From: Streptomyces sp. HPF1205
GTDB lineage: Bacteria; Actinomycetota; Actinomycetes; Streptomycetales; Streptomycetaceae
Direction: 5' to 3'
Assembly: GCF_020400825.1 (NCBI RefSeq)
Contig: NZ_JAINVH010000015.1
Coordinates: forward strand, 124,001 to 188,000
DNA length: 64,000 nucleotides
Both the position numbers and the translations under genes were made by a program. This document shows, piece by piece, positions 1 to 8,343 of this stretch (its first letter is position 1; the number at the start of each line of letters is the position of its first letter). Below the pieces are notes generated by a model. It saw only the letters and a program-made list of their open reading frames with translations. It was not told where the DNA came from and made no database searches.

Positions 1-1
1 G

Positions 2-238
2 CCCGGCGACCGGGTCCTGCTCCACACCGACGGCATCACCGAGGCCCGGTCCCCGACCGGGGAGGTCTTCGGCGAGCGGCGCTTGGCCGACTTCGTCATC
101 CGCGCCACCGCGGCGGGCGAACCCACGCAGGAGACCACCCGCCGCCTGCTGCACGCGATCCTGGACCACAACGACCACCAGCTGCGCGACGACGCGGCCC
201 TCATGATCATGGAGTGGCACCCGCGCACTGACCCGTGA
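2..238 (+). CDS. SpoIIE-type PP2C serine phosphatase, C-terminal end (partial)
   Basis: Only the last 78 codons are present; the gene enters from the left edge in frame from base 2. The fragment has the conserved end of PP2C/SpoIIE phosphatases: a VLLHTDGITEAR segment, whose aspartate belongs to the metal site, and DDAALMIM near the C-terminus. Such phosphatases dephosphorylate anti-sigma factor antagonists in partner-switching cascades. A STAS-domain antagonist lies 260 bp downstream on the same strand, a fitting partner, although the pairing is inferred. N-terminal sensor domains (PAS, GAF or HAMP) cannot be judged. Bases 239-495 hold no convincing gene. Confidence 0.85.
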   Translation, partial: PGDRVLLHTDGITEARSPTGEVFGERRLADFVIRATAAGEPTQETTRRLLHAILDHNDHQLRDDAALMIMEWHPRTDP

Positions 239-495
239 CCGTATGTGTACGCCTCGGTGTTCGTACGTGACCATGTTCGTGCGTATTCGTGTCTGTATGC
301 ATACCCGTACCGACCGGTACGGCACCGGCTCGCGCGGTGGCGGGCAGAGCGTCGCACCCCGGATCCGCGATCTTTACAATCACCTCCCGGGACGGCGGCT
401 CCGGTGCTCCCGGCGGACGGGACAGTGAACGGCCGGGCCAGGGAAGGCCAGGTCAGGCCAGGGAAGGCGGGGGCGCAGGCGTGGGGAGAGACGAC

Positions 496-837
496 ATGGC
501 CGGGCTGGACGTAAGGGTCGCCTACCGCGCCGGCACCCTGGCCCTCACGTTGACCGGCGAGATCGACCTCGACTCGGTCGCCGTGCTGCACCAGGCGATA
601 CGGGAGGCCCGCGCCCCCTGGGGCACCCACGTGGCCATCGACCTGTCCGGTGTCACCTTCATGGACTCGACCGGCATCCACGCCCTGCTGACCTGCTACC
701 AGCGCGCCCGTGACCACGGCGGATCCCTGAGCGTCACCGGCGCCCAGGGCGTGGTCGAACGGGTCCTCCACCTCAGCGGCATCCTCCCCCTCCTCCAGCC
801 GCAACCCCCCGGCGGCACCCGCCCCGGCCTCAACTGA
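496..837 (+). CDS. STAS-domain anti-sigma factor antagonist
   Basis: A 113-residue protein made of a single STAS domain. Residues 10-22 are the LALTLTGEIDLDS strand-turn typical of SpoIIAA/RsbV-like antagonists, and the DSTGIHALL segment carries the serine that is phosphorylated by the cognate anti-sigma kinase in this family. When dephosphorylated it would bind the kinase and free a sigma factor. The start is set at ATG 496 because GGGGAGAG sits just upstream; a longer frame back to 289 has low-complexity, non-conserved sequence. The phosphatase fragment at 2-238 is a plausible partner. No anti-sigma kinase is visible in the window. Confidence 0.9.
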   Translation: MAGLDVRVAYRAGTLALTLTGEIDLDSVAVLHQAIREARAPWGTHVAIDLSGVTFMDSTGIHALLTCYQRARDHGGSLSVTGAQGVVERVLHLSGILPLLQPQPPGGTRPGLN

Positions 838-913
838 CCACCGGGCCACGGGCGGCGGGGGCCGGTGCTGCGCGCGCTCGACCGGACCCGGGCCGGCCGG
901 GGGCGCCGGTGGG

Positions 914-1627
914 TCAGTGGCCCGCGCTCTGGCCGCCGTCGACGTGCGAGATCTCGCCGGTCACGAACGGGGCCCGCTCCAGGTAGAGGATGGCGCGCAC
1001 GACGTCGTCGATCTCGCCCATGCGGCCCACGGGGTGGCGCGCGGCCTGGAAACCGTCCGGGTCGGTCGGGTGCATCGGGGTGCGGATCACGCCCAGGGAG
1101 ACGGCGTTCACCCGGATCCCGCGGGTGGCGTACTCGATCGCCAGCGACTTGGTGACGGCGTTCAGGCCGCCCTTGGTCAGCGAGGCGAGCGCCCCGTTCA
1201 CCTCGGCGTCGGCGTTGTCGACCAGGCTGGTGGAGATGTTCACCACGTGTCCGCCGCCCTCCCGGGAGAGCATCGCGCCGATCGCGGCGCGCGAGAGCTC
1301 GAAGAAGCCGCGCAGGTTCACCGCGGTCACCTTCTCGAAGTCCTCGTCGGTGTACTCGGTGAAGGGTTTGGAGACGAAGATCCCCGCGTTGTTGACCAGG
1401 GTGTCCACGCGGCCGAAGCGCCCGACCGCCGCGTCCACCAGCCGGGCGCCGGCCCCGCGCTCGGTGATGTCGGCGGGCAGGGCGAGCACGCCGGGATCGT
1501 GCGAAGGCCGGATCGAGCGGGCGATCGCGGTCACCGCGTAGCCGAGCCCGCGGTAGGCCGTGACGAGGGCTTCCCCGATGCCCCGGGACGCCCCGGTGAT
1601 GACGGCGACTTTCGGCGCGGTGTCCAT
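914..1627 (-). CDS. SDR-family oxidoreductase (atypical active site)
   Basis: A 237-residue Rossmann-fold protein of the short-chain dehydrogenase/reductase family. The NAD(P)-binding TGASRGIG motif is at residues 12-19 and NNAG is near residue 80, and the C-terminus ends in the usual VTGEISHVDGGQSAGH. The expected YxxxK catalytic pair is not intact: the lysine lies in ASLTKGG, where the tyrosine position is alanine. It is closely similar to the SDR at 6907-7620, which has the same substitution, so this looks like a property of a subfamily, not a sequencing fault. Substrate unknown. It is convergent with the STAS gene. Confidence 0.88.
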   Translation of the reverse strand: MDTAPKVAVITGASRGIGEALVTAYRGLGYAVTAIARSIRPSHDPGVLALPADITERGAGARLVDAAVGRFGRVDTLVNNAGIFVSKPFTEYTDEDFEKVTAVNLRGFFELSRAAIGAMLSREGGGHVVNISTSLVDNADAEVNGALASLTKGGLNAVTKSLAIEYATRGIRVNAVSLGVIRTPMHPTDPDGFQAARHPVGRMGEIDDVVRAILYLERAPFVTGEISHVDGGQSAGH

Positions 1628-1736
1628 GGCCGGATTCTCGGCCTCCCCCGCCGGCGGGCGGGCGCACCGGGCGGCGTGTCCCCACGCGGTACGCGCAATG
1701 TACGTGCAATGGGCGTACGGCGTGGCCGCCCCTGGT

Positions 1737-2165
1737 TCACCCGGCGCCCGGTGCGGCGGCCCACAGCTCCCAGGCGATGCCGTCCGGGTCGGTCACGGAG
1801 ACGAACCACGCGTAGCCGGTGTCCCGTACCGGCGAGCGGGGCACTCCCAGGGCGTCCAGGTGCCGGGTCCAGCGGTCGAGGGCGGCGCGGTCGCGGACGG
1901 TGAGCGAGATGTGGTCCAGTCCGGTGCGGGACGGGTCGAACATGTCGCCGCTGCGGCGCAGCGGTTCGTGCACGGCGAGGACGAGCGCGCTGTCGGCATG
2001 ACGCATGAGCTGCCGCGGGTGCCCGACGCCGGCCGGCCCGGGCATCACCTCGCCGACGGGCCGGAACCCGAGCGCGCGCCGGTACCAGTCGACGCTGGCG
2101 GCCATGTCGCGCACCACGAGGGCGATGTGCGCGACGCCGGTGAACGTGCCCATGCGGTCGCTCAT
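1737..2165 (-). CDS. VOC-family (glyoxalase/bleomycin-resistance fold) protein
   Basis: A 142-residue VOC protein with two paired beta-alpha-beta-beta-beta modules. His in GVAHIALVV, His in LDHISLTV and Glu in GIAWELW fit the metal-binding positions of the superfamily. Members include glyoxalase I, dioxygenases and antibiotic-binding proteins; the substrate cannot be told here. Its ATG overlaps the stop of the upstream MFS gene by four bases (ATGA), so the two are probably translationally coupled and co-transcribed. Confidence 0.88.
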   Translation of the reverse strand: MSDRMGTFTGVAHIALVVRDMAASVDWYRRALGFRPVGEVMPGPAGVGHPRQLMRHADSALVLAVHEPLRRSGDMFDPSRTGLDHISLTVRDRAALDRWTRHLDALGVPRSPVRDTGYAWFVSVTDPDGIAWELWAAAPGAG

Positions 2166-3559
2166 ACGGTGTGGTCCTCCCGGTGCGAAGGGACGTCCTC
2201 GGCCGCGGGCCCGGCGGCCCGCCGCTCCACGGGCCGGGCCGCGGCGGCGCGCACCGGCGCATGCCCGGGCGCCGGCGTGTTCGGCGTGTTCGGCGCGCCC
2301 GGCATGTGGTGCGGGAATCCGGCGCGCAGGACCAGGGCGGCCAGCGCCGCGGTCAGCACGACCGACGAGGCCAGGAGCAGCGCCTGGTGGTAGCCGTGGT
2401 GCAGCAACGGGGTGACGACCAGCGGCCCGGCGATCTGGCCGACCGAGTATCCGGCGGTCAGCAGGGCCACGGCGCGGGGGAACCGCAGGTGCGCGCCCGT
2501 CGCGAGGGCCAGCGTGCTCACGCCGATGAACGTCGAGCCGAAGAGCACCGCGGAGACCAGCGCTGCGGTGACCGCGCCGACCAGCGCGGGCAGCGCGATG
2601 CCCACCGCCTGCACGACGAGCGCGGCGAGCAGCAGGTCAGGACGCGACCACCGGCCTCCGAGCCAGGCCCACAGCGCGGACGACGGAACAGCCGCCAGCC
2701 CCACCAGCACCCAGGCGCCGCTGCCTATCCAGCCGGGCGAGGACTGCCCGATGGCCGCGACCAGGAAGGTGCCCGCGATGATGTAGCCGATCCCCTCCAG
2801 GGTGTACGACGCGAACAGCGCGCTGAACCATCGGTGGGTGCGGACGCCGGGGGCTGCCGGGGTCCCGGAGTCGCCGGAGGCGCCTGCCCGTGCCGCTTGT
2901 GCGGCGGCGGGCCCGGGCGGCGGTTCGGGGGCCGGTGCCGAAGCCGGTTCGGGGCTTGGTTCGGGTCGCAGGCCCCAGGCGGCGGCGGTGAGCGCCGCGG
3001 CCAGGGCCGCGGAGGCCCACCACGCGCTCTGCCAGGTGCCGACCGTCCGCAGTGCCAGGACGAGCAGACCCGACAGGGCGATGCCGCCGCCGACCCCTCC
3101 GAACGCCCACCCGGACAAGTGCGCGGGGTGCGCGCGCAGGTGGCTGAGCAGCGCGCCGGCGGTGATGACGAAGATCAGCGCGCTGAACACCCCCGCGCCC
3201 AGCCTGAGCAGCACCCACACGCCGGTGCTGTGGGTCAGCGGCATCGCGGCCAGGGACCCGATCAGCGCGACCATGCCGAGGCGCAGCACGGCCGCCGAAC
3301 GCACCAGCCGCGGCAGGAAGGTCCCGGCGAGGGCGCCGATCAGGTAGCCGACGTAGTTGGCGGTGGCCAGGTTCGCGCCCGCCCCGGCCGACAGGCCGGC
3401 CTGCGCGTGCATCAGCGGGAGGATCGGGGTGTAGACGAAGCGGCCCACGCCCATTCCCGTCGCGAGCGCGGCGGCGGCCTGCCCGACGTGTCGCCAGGGG
3501 GCCGGGAGCGCGCCGCCGGCGCCCGGTGTCCCCTCCGTGAAGTGCTCCGCGTGTGGCAT
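2162..3559 (-). CDS. MFS transporter, YbfB/YjiJ-like
   Basis: A 465-residue integral membrane protein with about 12 predicted hydrophobic helices. The segment VGRFVYTPILPLM near residues 39-51 is characteristic of the YbfB/YjiJ (MFS_4) group. A proline/alanine-rich cytoplasmic loop of roughly 45 residues lies mid-protein (about residues 200-245). The cargo is unknown. A LysR regulator lies 79 bp upstream on the same strand and a VOC protein overlaps its 3' end, suggesting a LysR-MFS-VOC unit possibly concerned with export or resistance. Confidence 0.85.
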   Translation of the reverse strand: MPHAEHFTEGTPGAGGALPAPWRHVGQAAAALATGMGVGRFVYTPILPLMHAQAGLSAGAGANLATANYVGYLIGALAGTFLPRLVRSAAVLRLGMVALIGSLAAMPLTHSTGVWVLLRLGAGVFSALIFVITAGALLSHLRAHPAHLSGWAFGGVGGGIALSGLLVLALRTVGTWQSAWWASAALAAALTAAAWGLRPEPSPEPASAPAPEPPPGPAAAQAARAGASGDSGTPAAPGVRTHRWFSALFASYTLEGIGYIIAGTFLVAAIGQSSPGWIGSGAWVLVGLAAVPSSALWAWLGGRWSRPDLLLAALVVQAVGIALPALVGAVTAALVSAVLFGSTFIGVSTLALATGAHLRFPRAVALLTAGYSVGQIAGPLVVTPLLHHGYHQALLLASSVVLTAALAALVLRAGFPHHMPGAPNTPNTPAPGHAPVRAAAARPVERRAAGPAAEDVPSHREDHTV

Positions 3560-3638
3560 GCCCTCAGGCTGCTCCCGCGGCCCGGCGGGGGGCCACGACC
3601 GGCTTCCTCGCTGCTGCGAGCCTCAGCCTCCCAAGCGG

Positions 3639-4553
3639 CTACGGACGGTACGGGTCGTCGTCCGGCAGCCAGGCGCCGGAAGCCTGGACGCCCAGGTCGC
3701 CCACGCCGTCGGTCAGGGCCTTCACGGTGTCCAGCACGGCCGCGCGCACCTCGCCGCGCCGCCACACCAGGGACCAGGTCCAGTAGGGCTTCGGCTCGAC
3801 CACAGGACACGCCACCAGCTCGGGCGGAAGGGGAGTGGTCTGGCCCTTGGGCGAGTTGAGGACCGGCCGGCCCGCCCGGCGCACATGCTCGAAGAACGCC
3901 GGTCCGGTGACGCCGCCGTCGGAGATGCGGACCGTGCGGGCGCCGGTGTCGCGGGCGAACTGCTCGGCGTAGACGTTCCAGGAGCTCCAGGTCGCCGCGT
4001 CGTCGTCCAGCAGGACGAGGACGTCACGGGCCCGCACCTCGCGCGCCTCGTGGCCGACGGCGACCGCGTACAGCCGGTCGGCGCCGAGCAGCCGGGCGTC
4101 GAGATTCCGCGCGTCCAGGTCCTCGCGGCGCGTCCAGCACACCGCGAGGTCGAGGCTGCCGCCCGCGACCCGGTCGGCCTGCGTGTGCGAGGGCGCGACC
4201 CAGGTGTCGACGTGCACCTGCGCCACGGTCGAGGTCCGTGCGGTCAGGTCCGCCGGCAGCCAGTTGACGTAGCCCAGTCGCACCGCTTCGGAACCGGCGA
4301 GCCGCGCCGCCTGCCGGCGCAGGTCGTCGGCGTTGTCCAGCAGCGCGCGCACGCGCGGCAGAAGCGCCGCCCCGGCCGGCGTGAGGCCGACCGACCGGCG
4401 GTCGCGGTCGAACAGGCGCACCCCGAGGTCGCGTTCGAGGGCCTTGATCTGCTGGGACAGCGAAGGCCCGGCGATCAGCAGCCGACCGGCCGCCCGGCCG
4501 AAGTTCAGCTCCTCGGCGACGGCGACGAAATACCGCAACTGGCGCAGTTCCAC
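3639..4553 (-). CDS. LysR-family transcriptional regulator
   Basis: A 304-residue LysR regulator. The N-terminal winged helix-turn-helix (residues 1-60) has the classic MELRQLRYFVAVAEELNFGR start and a recognition helix around PSLSQQIKALE. The rest is a LysR substrate-binding domain. It lies upstream of the MFS and VOC genes on the same strand and may control them; LysR proteins usually act as effector-dependent activators. No clear T-N11-A operator was found in the short flanking gaps. Confidence 0.92.
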   Translation of the reverse strand: MELRQLRYFVAVAEELNFGRAAGRLLIAGPSLSQQIKALERDLGVRLFDRDRRSVGLTPAGAALLPRVRALLDNADDLRRQAARLAGSEAVRLGYVNWLPADLTARTSTVAQVHVDTWVAPSHTQADRVAGGSLDLAVCWTRREDLDARNLDARLLGADRLYAVAVGHEAREVRARDVLVLLDDDAATWSSWNVYAEQFARDTGARTVRISDGGVTGPAFFEHVRRAGRPVLNSPKGQTTPLPPELVACPVVEPKPYWTWSLVWRRGEVRAAVLDTVKALTDGVGDLGVQASGAWLPDDDPYRP

Positions 4554-4708
4554 ACGCCCATGCTACGTGCGGCGCGGAGCCCCACCGACCGGCGCCGACG
4601 CCCCCGGGCGGCGCTCCGCCGGACACGACGCCGCCGGGTCCGGCGCTCCCGCCGATCGCGATGACGTGGTGTCCGGCGTCCCCGTGCCCGGCCGCCGGCA
4701 CGGCGCGT

Positions 4709-5326
4709 TTACGACGGCGATCCGGTCCCGGCCTGCTCGCGGACCATGTACGTCGCGTACCAGTCCGGCCAGTCCGGGTCCTCGGCGCCGATGCGCGCCT
4801 CGTGCTCGCCGTGCGCCGCCGCCGCGCGCCGCAGCGCGGCGGCGAGGTCGTCGGCCGAGGAGAAGGAGGTGACCGCCGGATCCAGCCGGCCCGGCAGCCG
4901 TTCGGTGATCTCCTGCACGATCCAGCCGTTGCCGTCCGGATCGCTGAACGACAGGAACGAGCCGTAGCTGCCGCGCCGCGGATCGGGTCCTGGCACCCGG
5001 CCGTCGGTACCGGCGTGGTGGAAGATCCCGCTCACGTCGTGGAAGACCTCGCTCGGGTCCGCGCCACGCCGCTTCAACTCCTCGTGGGCCGCCTCGATGT
5101 CGTCGGTCACCAGGTGCAGCCCCCGGGCCGAACCGGGCGGCTGCTCCGTGACCGAGGCGCCGAAGATCACCGACGCCGGCGAACCGGGCGGCGTCATCTG
5201 CACCACCCGGTAGCCGTCCTCGGGCGAGACGTCCGCGTCCAGCCGCCAGCCCAGCGAGGTGTAGAAGTCCTTGGCCCGGTCGACGTCGGACACCGGTACG
5301 ACGACGACCTCCAGTTTCATGTCCAT
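4709..5326 (-). CDS. VOC-family protein with C-terminal extension
   Basis: A 205-residue protein. Residues 1-135 form a glyoxalase/VOC domain (MKLEVVVVPVSDVDRAKDFY at the start, SFSDPDGNGWIVQEI at the end). A further 65-residue charged extension (DDLAAALRRAAAAHGEHEAR...PDWPDWYATYMV) is also found in actinobacterial homologues of unknown substrate. The start codon ATG 5326 is followed by Asp-Met; the second ATG is an alternative. The 450 bp upstream, before the next gene, contain only two tandem-repeat tracts. Confidence 0.86.
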   Translation of the reverse strand: MDMKLEVVVVPVSDVDRAKDFYTSLGWRLDADVSPEDGYRVVQMTPPGSPASVIFGASVTEQPPGSARGLHLVTDDIEAAHEELKRRGADPSEVFHDVSGIFHHAGTDGRVPGPDPRRGSYGSFLSFSDPDGNGWIVQEITERLPGRLDPAVTSFSSADDLAAALRRAAAAHGEHEARIGAEDPDWPDWYATYMVREQAGTGSPS

Positions 5327-5462
5327 GACTCGCGTCTCCGTTTCCGGTACTCGACCTCGTACCGGTGCCCCGCCCTGCCTTCGCGGGCACCCGGTCGCCG
5401 TCCGCCGCGCGCCGGTCCTCTTCCGGCGGGGCGGCGATGGTCGATGGTGAACGTGCTGAGCC

Positions 5463-5496
5463 GGCCAGTTCCCAAGCTAGGCCAGTTCCCAAGCTA
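5463..5496. repeat. 17-bp tandem direct repeat
   Basis: Two perfect head-to-tail copies of GGCCAGTTCCCAAGCTA lie in the gap between the VOC gene (starts 5326, leftward) and the SnoaL-like gene (starts 5779, rightward). The unit is less GC-rich than its surroundings. It may be a regulatory iteron or a chance duplication. Otherwise the gap 5327-5778 holds only the 18-bp array at 5681. Confidence 0.8.
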
Positions 5497-5680
5497 GACG
5501 GGCGTCCGACCGGTCGCACGCGGAGGGCCCGGCCCCCGGCCGGCGCGTGCTCCGCGCCCCCGGGGGTCCCGTGCGACACACGGCGCCGTGCGCGCGCCGG
5601 CCGGCGCGGACACGGCAGGATCCCTCATGGGTGCCGCGCGCCGGGCGCCGGGACCCGGCGGTCCCGCGCCGCCGCCCGCC

Positions 5681-5752
5681 CGCGTACGGCGAACCGCCCG
5701 CGTACGGCGAACCGCCCGCGTACGGCGAACCGCCCGCGTACGGCGAACCGCC
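5681..5752. repeat. 18-bp tandem repeat array, four copies
   Basis: Four exact copies of CGCGTACGGCGAACCGCC end 26 bases before the start codon of the SnoaL-like gene at 5779, just before its ribosome binding site. The unit is a multiple of three, and all frames stay open across it, but no frame shows coding character. It would lie in the leader or promoter of the downstream gene. Confidence 0.9.
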
Positions 5753-5778
5753 CGTATCCGACCGACAGGAGGGTCCGC

Positions 5779-6153
5779 ATGACCGGCACGGCAGCAGACG
5801 ACCAGGCGATTCTGCGAGGCGTCCTCGACGAGTGGAAGGCGGGTGTCGACGCGCACGAACCCGAGCGCGTCGCCGCCTGCTTCACCGAGGACGCCATCTT
5901 CCAGGGGCTGCACCCGTACACCGTCGGGCGGCGGGGCATCGCCGAGTACTACGCGTCCCAGCCGCTGGGACTGACCGCGGCCTACGAGATCCTGGAGACG
6001 CGGCGGTTCGCCGACGACCTGCTGCTCGGCTACCAGGGCGTGGTGTTCTCCTTCACCGACCGGGCGCCGCTGAGCGTCAACCTCGGCCTGCTGCTCAGGC
6101 GCCTGGCGGACGGCTGGTCCATCGCGCACTACCAGGTGTCCCTGCTGCCCTGA
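5779..6153 (+). CDS. SnoaL/NTF2-like protein (SgcJ/EcaC type)
   Basis: A 124-residue NTF2-like cone-fold protein. The stretch WKAGVDAHEPERVAACFTED followed by AIFQGLHPY is typical of the SgcJ/EcaC/DUF4440 group, which includes polyketide cyclases and small oxidoreductases. The start is fixed by AGGAGGG eight bases before ATG 5779; the frame continues upstream through the 18-bp repeats but that part has no family similarity. It resembles the protein at 9183-9572, suggesting a local gene family. Function unknown. Confidence 0.85.
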   Translation: MTGTAADDQAILRGVLDEWKAGVDAHEPERVAACFTEDAIFQGLHPYTVGRRGIAEYYASQPLGLTAAYEILETRRFADDLLLGYQGVVFSFTDRAPLSVNLGLLLRRLADGWSIAHYQVSLLP

Positions 6154-6199
6154 CCCCTGCCCACGGCCTCGGCCGTCTCCCTTCACGGACCGGACGGCC

Positions 6200-6226
6200 G
6201 GGGACGCCCGCCGCGCGGGCGTCCCC
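6200..6226. terminator. Bidirectional hairpin terminator
   Basis: A perfect 12-bp stem (6200-6211 with 6215-6226, left arm GGGGACGCCCGC) with a 3-nt loop lies between the convergent stops of the SnoaL-like gene (6153) and the FMN reductase gene (6237). There is no U-tract, as is common in Streptomyces. It could stop transcription from both sides. Confidence 0.75.
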
Positions 6227-6236
6227 TCGGGGGCCG

Positions 6237-6797
6237 TTACTTCGCGCGCAGCGGAGCGAGTGCCTCGCTCCAGGCGACGACCTGGTCGATCGTGGTGTTC
6301 AGGGCCTCGACCTGGTGGTCGCCGGGCTTGAACTCGCTGAAGTTCACGAAGTCGTGGACGAGGGACAGGGCCACCTGCGCGCGCACGTCGGCCATGTGCA
6401 GCTCGCCGGCGATCAGGCGCAGGTGCTCGACCGCGCGGGCGCCGCCGAGCGAGCCGTAGGAGACGAAGCCGACGGCCTTGTGGTTCCACTCCGCGAAGAG
6501 GTAGTCGATGGCGTTCTTCAGCACCCCTGACGTGGAGTGGTTGTACTCGGGCGTCACCATGATGAAGCCGTCGTACGCGGCGATCGTGTCCGCCCACTCC
6601 CGCGTGTGCTGCTTGGCGTACTGGGCCATCAGCGGCGGAACGGCCTCGTCCAGGTGGGGAAGCGGGTGGTCGAGCAGGTCGATCAGCTCGAACTCGGCGT
6701 CGCCGCGCCGCTTGGCCACGTCGTGGACCCAGCGGGCCACGGCCTCGCCGTTGCGGCCGGGCCGGGTGCTGCCGAGGATTATGCCGATCTTGGTCAT
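6237..6797 (-). CDS. NADPH-dependent FMN reductase family protein
   Basis: A 186-residue flavodoxin-fold reductase. GSTRPGRNGEAVARW near residues 9-23 is the FMN phosphate-binding loop, and TPEYNHSTSGVLKNAIDYL near residue 80 is the second signature of the NAD(P)H:FMN reductase/azoreductase family. It would transfer electrons from NAD(P)H to FMN or quinones. The start has GAAAGG upstream. It lies downstream of the SDR at 6907 on the same strand with a 109-bp gap and could share its promoter. Confidence 0.92.
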   Translation of the reverse strand: MTKIGIILGSTRPGRNGEAVARWVHDVAKRRGDAEFELIDLLDHPLPHLDEAVPPLMAQYAKQHTREWADTIAAYDGFIMVTPEYNHSTSGVLKNAIDYLFAEWNHKAVGFVSYGSLGGARAVEHLRLIAGELHMADVRAQVALSLVHDFVNFSEFKPGDHQVEALNTTIDQVVAWSEALAPLRAK

Positions 6798-6906
6798 GCC
6801 AAAGCCTTTCGATGCGGGTCCTGGACCCGTGGATGTCTCGTGGACTCGACTGGCGCCCGGGCGGCGGGAGTTCGCCGCCCGGATCGGGGGCGCGGGGAGC
6901 GGGGGG

Positions 6907-7620
6907 TCAGTGGCCCGCGCTCATGCCGCCGTCGACGTGGAGGATCTCGCCGGTGACGAAGGGGGCGTTCTCCAGGTAGACCACCGCGTCCACGATGTCG
7001 CTCTCCTCGCCCATGCGGCCGACGGGGTGCAGGGCGGAGAGGAACTCGTGGTTCTCCTCGGGGTGCATCGGGGTCTTGATGGTGCCCGGGGAGACGGCGT
7101 TGACGCGGATGCCGCGCCCGGCGTACTCGATGGCCAGCGACTTCGTCGCGGACTGCAGCCCGCCCTTGGTCAGCGAGGCCAGCACGGACGGGACCCGCGA
7201 GTCGGCGCTGTCGACCAGGCTGGTGGTGATGGACACGATGTGCCCGCCGCCCTGGGCGAGCATCCGCTCGACGGCCAGCTGCGTGATGCGGAAGAAGCCG
7301 CCGAGGTTCACACCGGTCACGGCCGCGTAGTCCTCCGGCGTGTAGTCGGTGAAGGGCTTGGCGACGAAGATGCCGGCGTTGTTGACCAGCGTGTCGACAC
7401 GGCCGAACCGCTCGACGGCGGCGGCGATGACGCGCTCGGCGGTGGCCGGGTCGGAGATGTCGCCGCGGACGGTGACGAGGTCCGGGTCGCTGCTCGGGGC
7501 GATCGTACGAGAGGTGGCGACGACGCCGTAGCCGAGCTTGCGGTAGGCCTCGGCCACGCCCGCGCCGATGCCCTGCGAGGCTCCGGTGACGACTGCGACC
7601 TTCTGGTTCTGAGAGCTCAT
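6907..7620 (-). CDS. SDR-family oxidoreductase (atypical active site), paralogue of 914-1627
   Basis: A 237-residue short-chain dehydrogenase with TGASQGIGAGVAEAY at residues 13-27, NNAGIFVAKPF near 81 and a C-terminus (VTGEILHVDGGMSAGH) nearly identical to the SDR at 914. Again the tyrosine of YxxxK is alanine (LASLTKGGLQSATKSLAIEY). The gene is transcribed leftward; a dyad at 7677-7694 lies about 57 bp before the start and resembles the TetR operators at 9100-9138. FMN reductase is next downstream. Substrate unknown. Confidence 0.9.
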   Translation of the reverse strand: MSSQNQKVAVVTGASQGIGAGVAEAYRKLGYGVVATSRTIAPSSDPDLVTVRGDISDPATAERVIAAAVERFGRVDTLVNNAGIFVAKPFTDYTPEDYAAVTGVNLGGFFRITQLAVERMLAQGGGHIVSITTSLVDSADSRVPSVLASLTKGGLQSATKSLAIEYAGRGIRVNAVSPGTIKTPMHPEENHEFLSALHPVGRMGEESDIVDAVVYLENAPFVTGEILHVDGGMSAGH

Positions 7621-7676
7621 GGTGACCTTCGATGGGATGAGGAGGGTGAGGTGGGATGATGTGCTGCCGGCCTTTG

Positions 7677-7694
7677 TAGACGTTCGGTCGACTA
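7677..7694. promoter_or_regulatory. Candidate TetR operator before the SDR gene
   Basis: The 18-bp sequence TAGACGTTCGGTCGACTA is an imperfect inverted repeat (arms TAGACG and CGACTA, five of six positions paired). Its right half CGGTCGACTA differs by one base from CGGTCGTCTA at 9129-9138, in the operator region of the TetR gene at 8457-9089. Neighbouring bases (TTGTAGAC, ACTATTGG, GTTAAC) are AT-rich and look like promoter sequence. Control by the nearby TetR is inferred. Confidence 0.55.
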
Positions 7695-7962
7695 TTGGCA
7701 GTTAACGCACTCGGGCCCGGTGAAGTCAAAGGTCAGAGGGGGTCCGCACAGGACCGGGTTCCTCCTACGTATGAGGAGAAAGCTCCCAGTGCAGGTCGGA
7801 GCGGAGATGGGCGTCGCGCGCGGCCGCGACCCGGGACCGACCGCCCCCGGAAGCGTGCCACAGGACGGCGGGCCGTGGGAGGTTCGGCCTCCCAGGAGAG
7901 AGGCAGCCGGTCATGGCCCGGCTCCCCGGCCCGGCGTAATGCTGTCAGGGCAGAGCATCCTC

Positions 7963-7987
7963 GGCGTCCCCGCAGGTGCGGGGCGCC
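7963..7987 (+). promoter_or_regulatory. Leader hairpin before the muconolactone-isomerase-like gene
   Basis: GGCG and CCCCGC (7963-7973, with one bulged T) pair with GCGGGG and CGCC (7978-7987) around an AGGT loop, 21 nt before ATG 8009. It could be an attenuator or simply an RNA-stability hairpin in the leader. The 7621-8008 gap holds no other feature apart from the palindrome at 7677. Confidence 0.45.
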
Positions 7988-8008
7988 CTTATCGAGTCGG
8001 AGAGCGTC

Positions 8009-8296
8009 ATGCGAGAGTTTCTGGTCCAGCTCGTCACAACGATCCCGGAGGGGACGAGCCCCGAGGAGGTCGCCGAGCGGCGGGCCGCCGAGGCGGTGCG
8101 GGCGCGGGAGCTGGCGGCGGCCGGTCACCTGGCGCGGCTGTGGCGTCCGGTCGGCGAGCTGCGCAGCCTCGGTGTGTGGCTGGCCGAGGACGAGGCCGAG
8201 CTGCACGAGAAGGTGCTGGGCACGCTGCCGCTGCGCCCGTGGATGACCGCGACCGTCACCCCGCTGGAGTCCCACCCCAACGACCCCGGCAGGTGA
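8009..8296 (+). CDS. Muconolactone Delta-isomerase-like protein
   Basis: A 95-residue ferredoxin-like-fold protein starting MREFLVQLVTTIPEG, the characteristic opening of muconolactone isomerases (CatC), which act in the catechol branch of the beta-ketoadipate pathway. The LWRPVGE and LPLRPWMTATVTPLESHPNDP segments also match. Other catechol genes (catA, catB) are absent nearby, so the real substrate may differ. ATG 8009 is chosen because the family starts there and GGAGAG precedes it; a frame from 7976 is also open. Convergent with a TetR gene. Confidence 0.85.
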   Translation: MREFLVQLVTTIPEGTSPEEVAERRAAEAVRARELAAAGHLARLWRPVGELRSLGVWLAEDEAELHEKVLGTLPLRPWMTATVTPLESHPNDPGR

Positions 8297-8343
8297 GGCC
8301 CGTCCGCGGGCGCCGGTCCGCGCGGGCGGTCACCGCGGGCGCC

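Noticed and set aside
5365..5778. N-terminal extension of the SnoaL-like protein through the 18-bp repeats
   Set aside because: The extended part is an Arg/Thr/Ala/Asn repeat without family similarity, and a strong ribosome binding site fixes ATG 5779.
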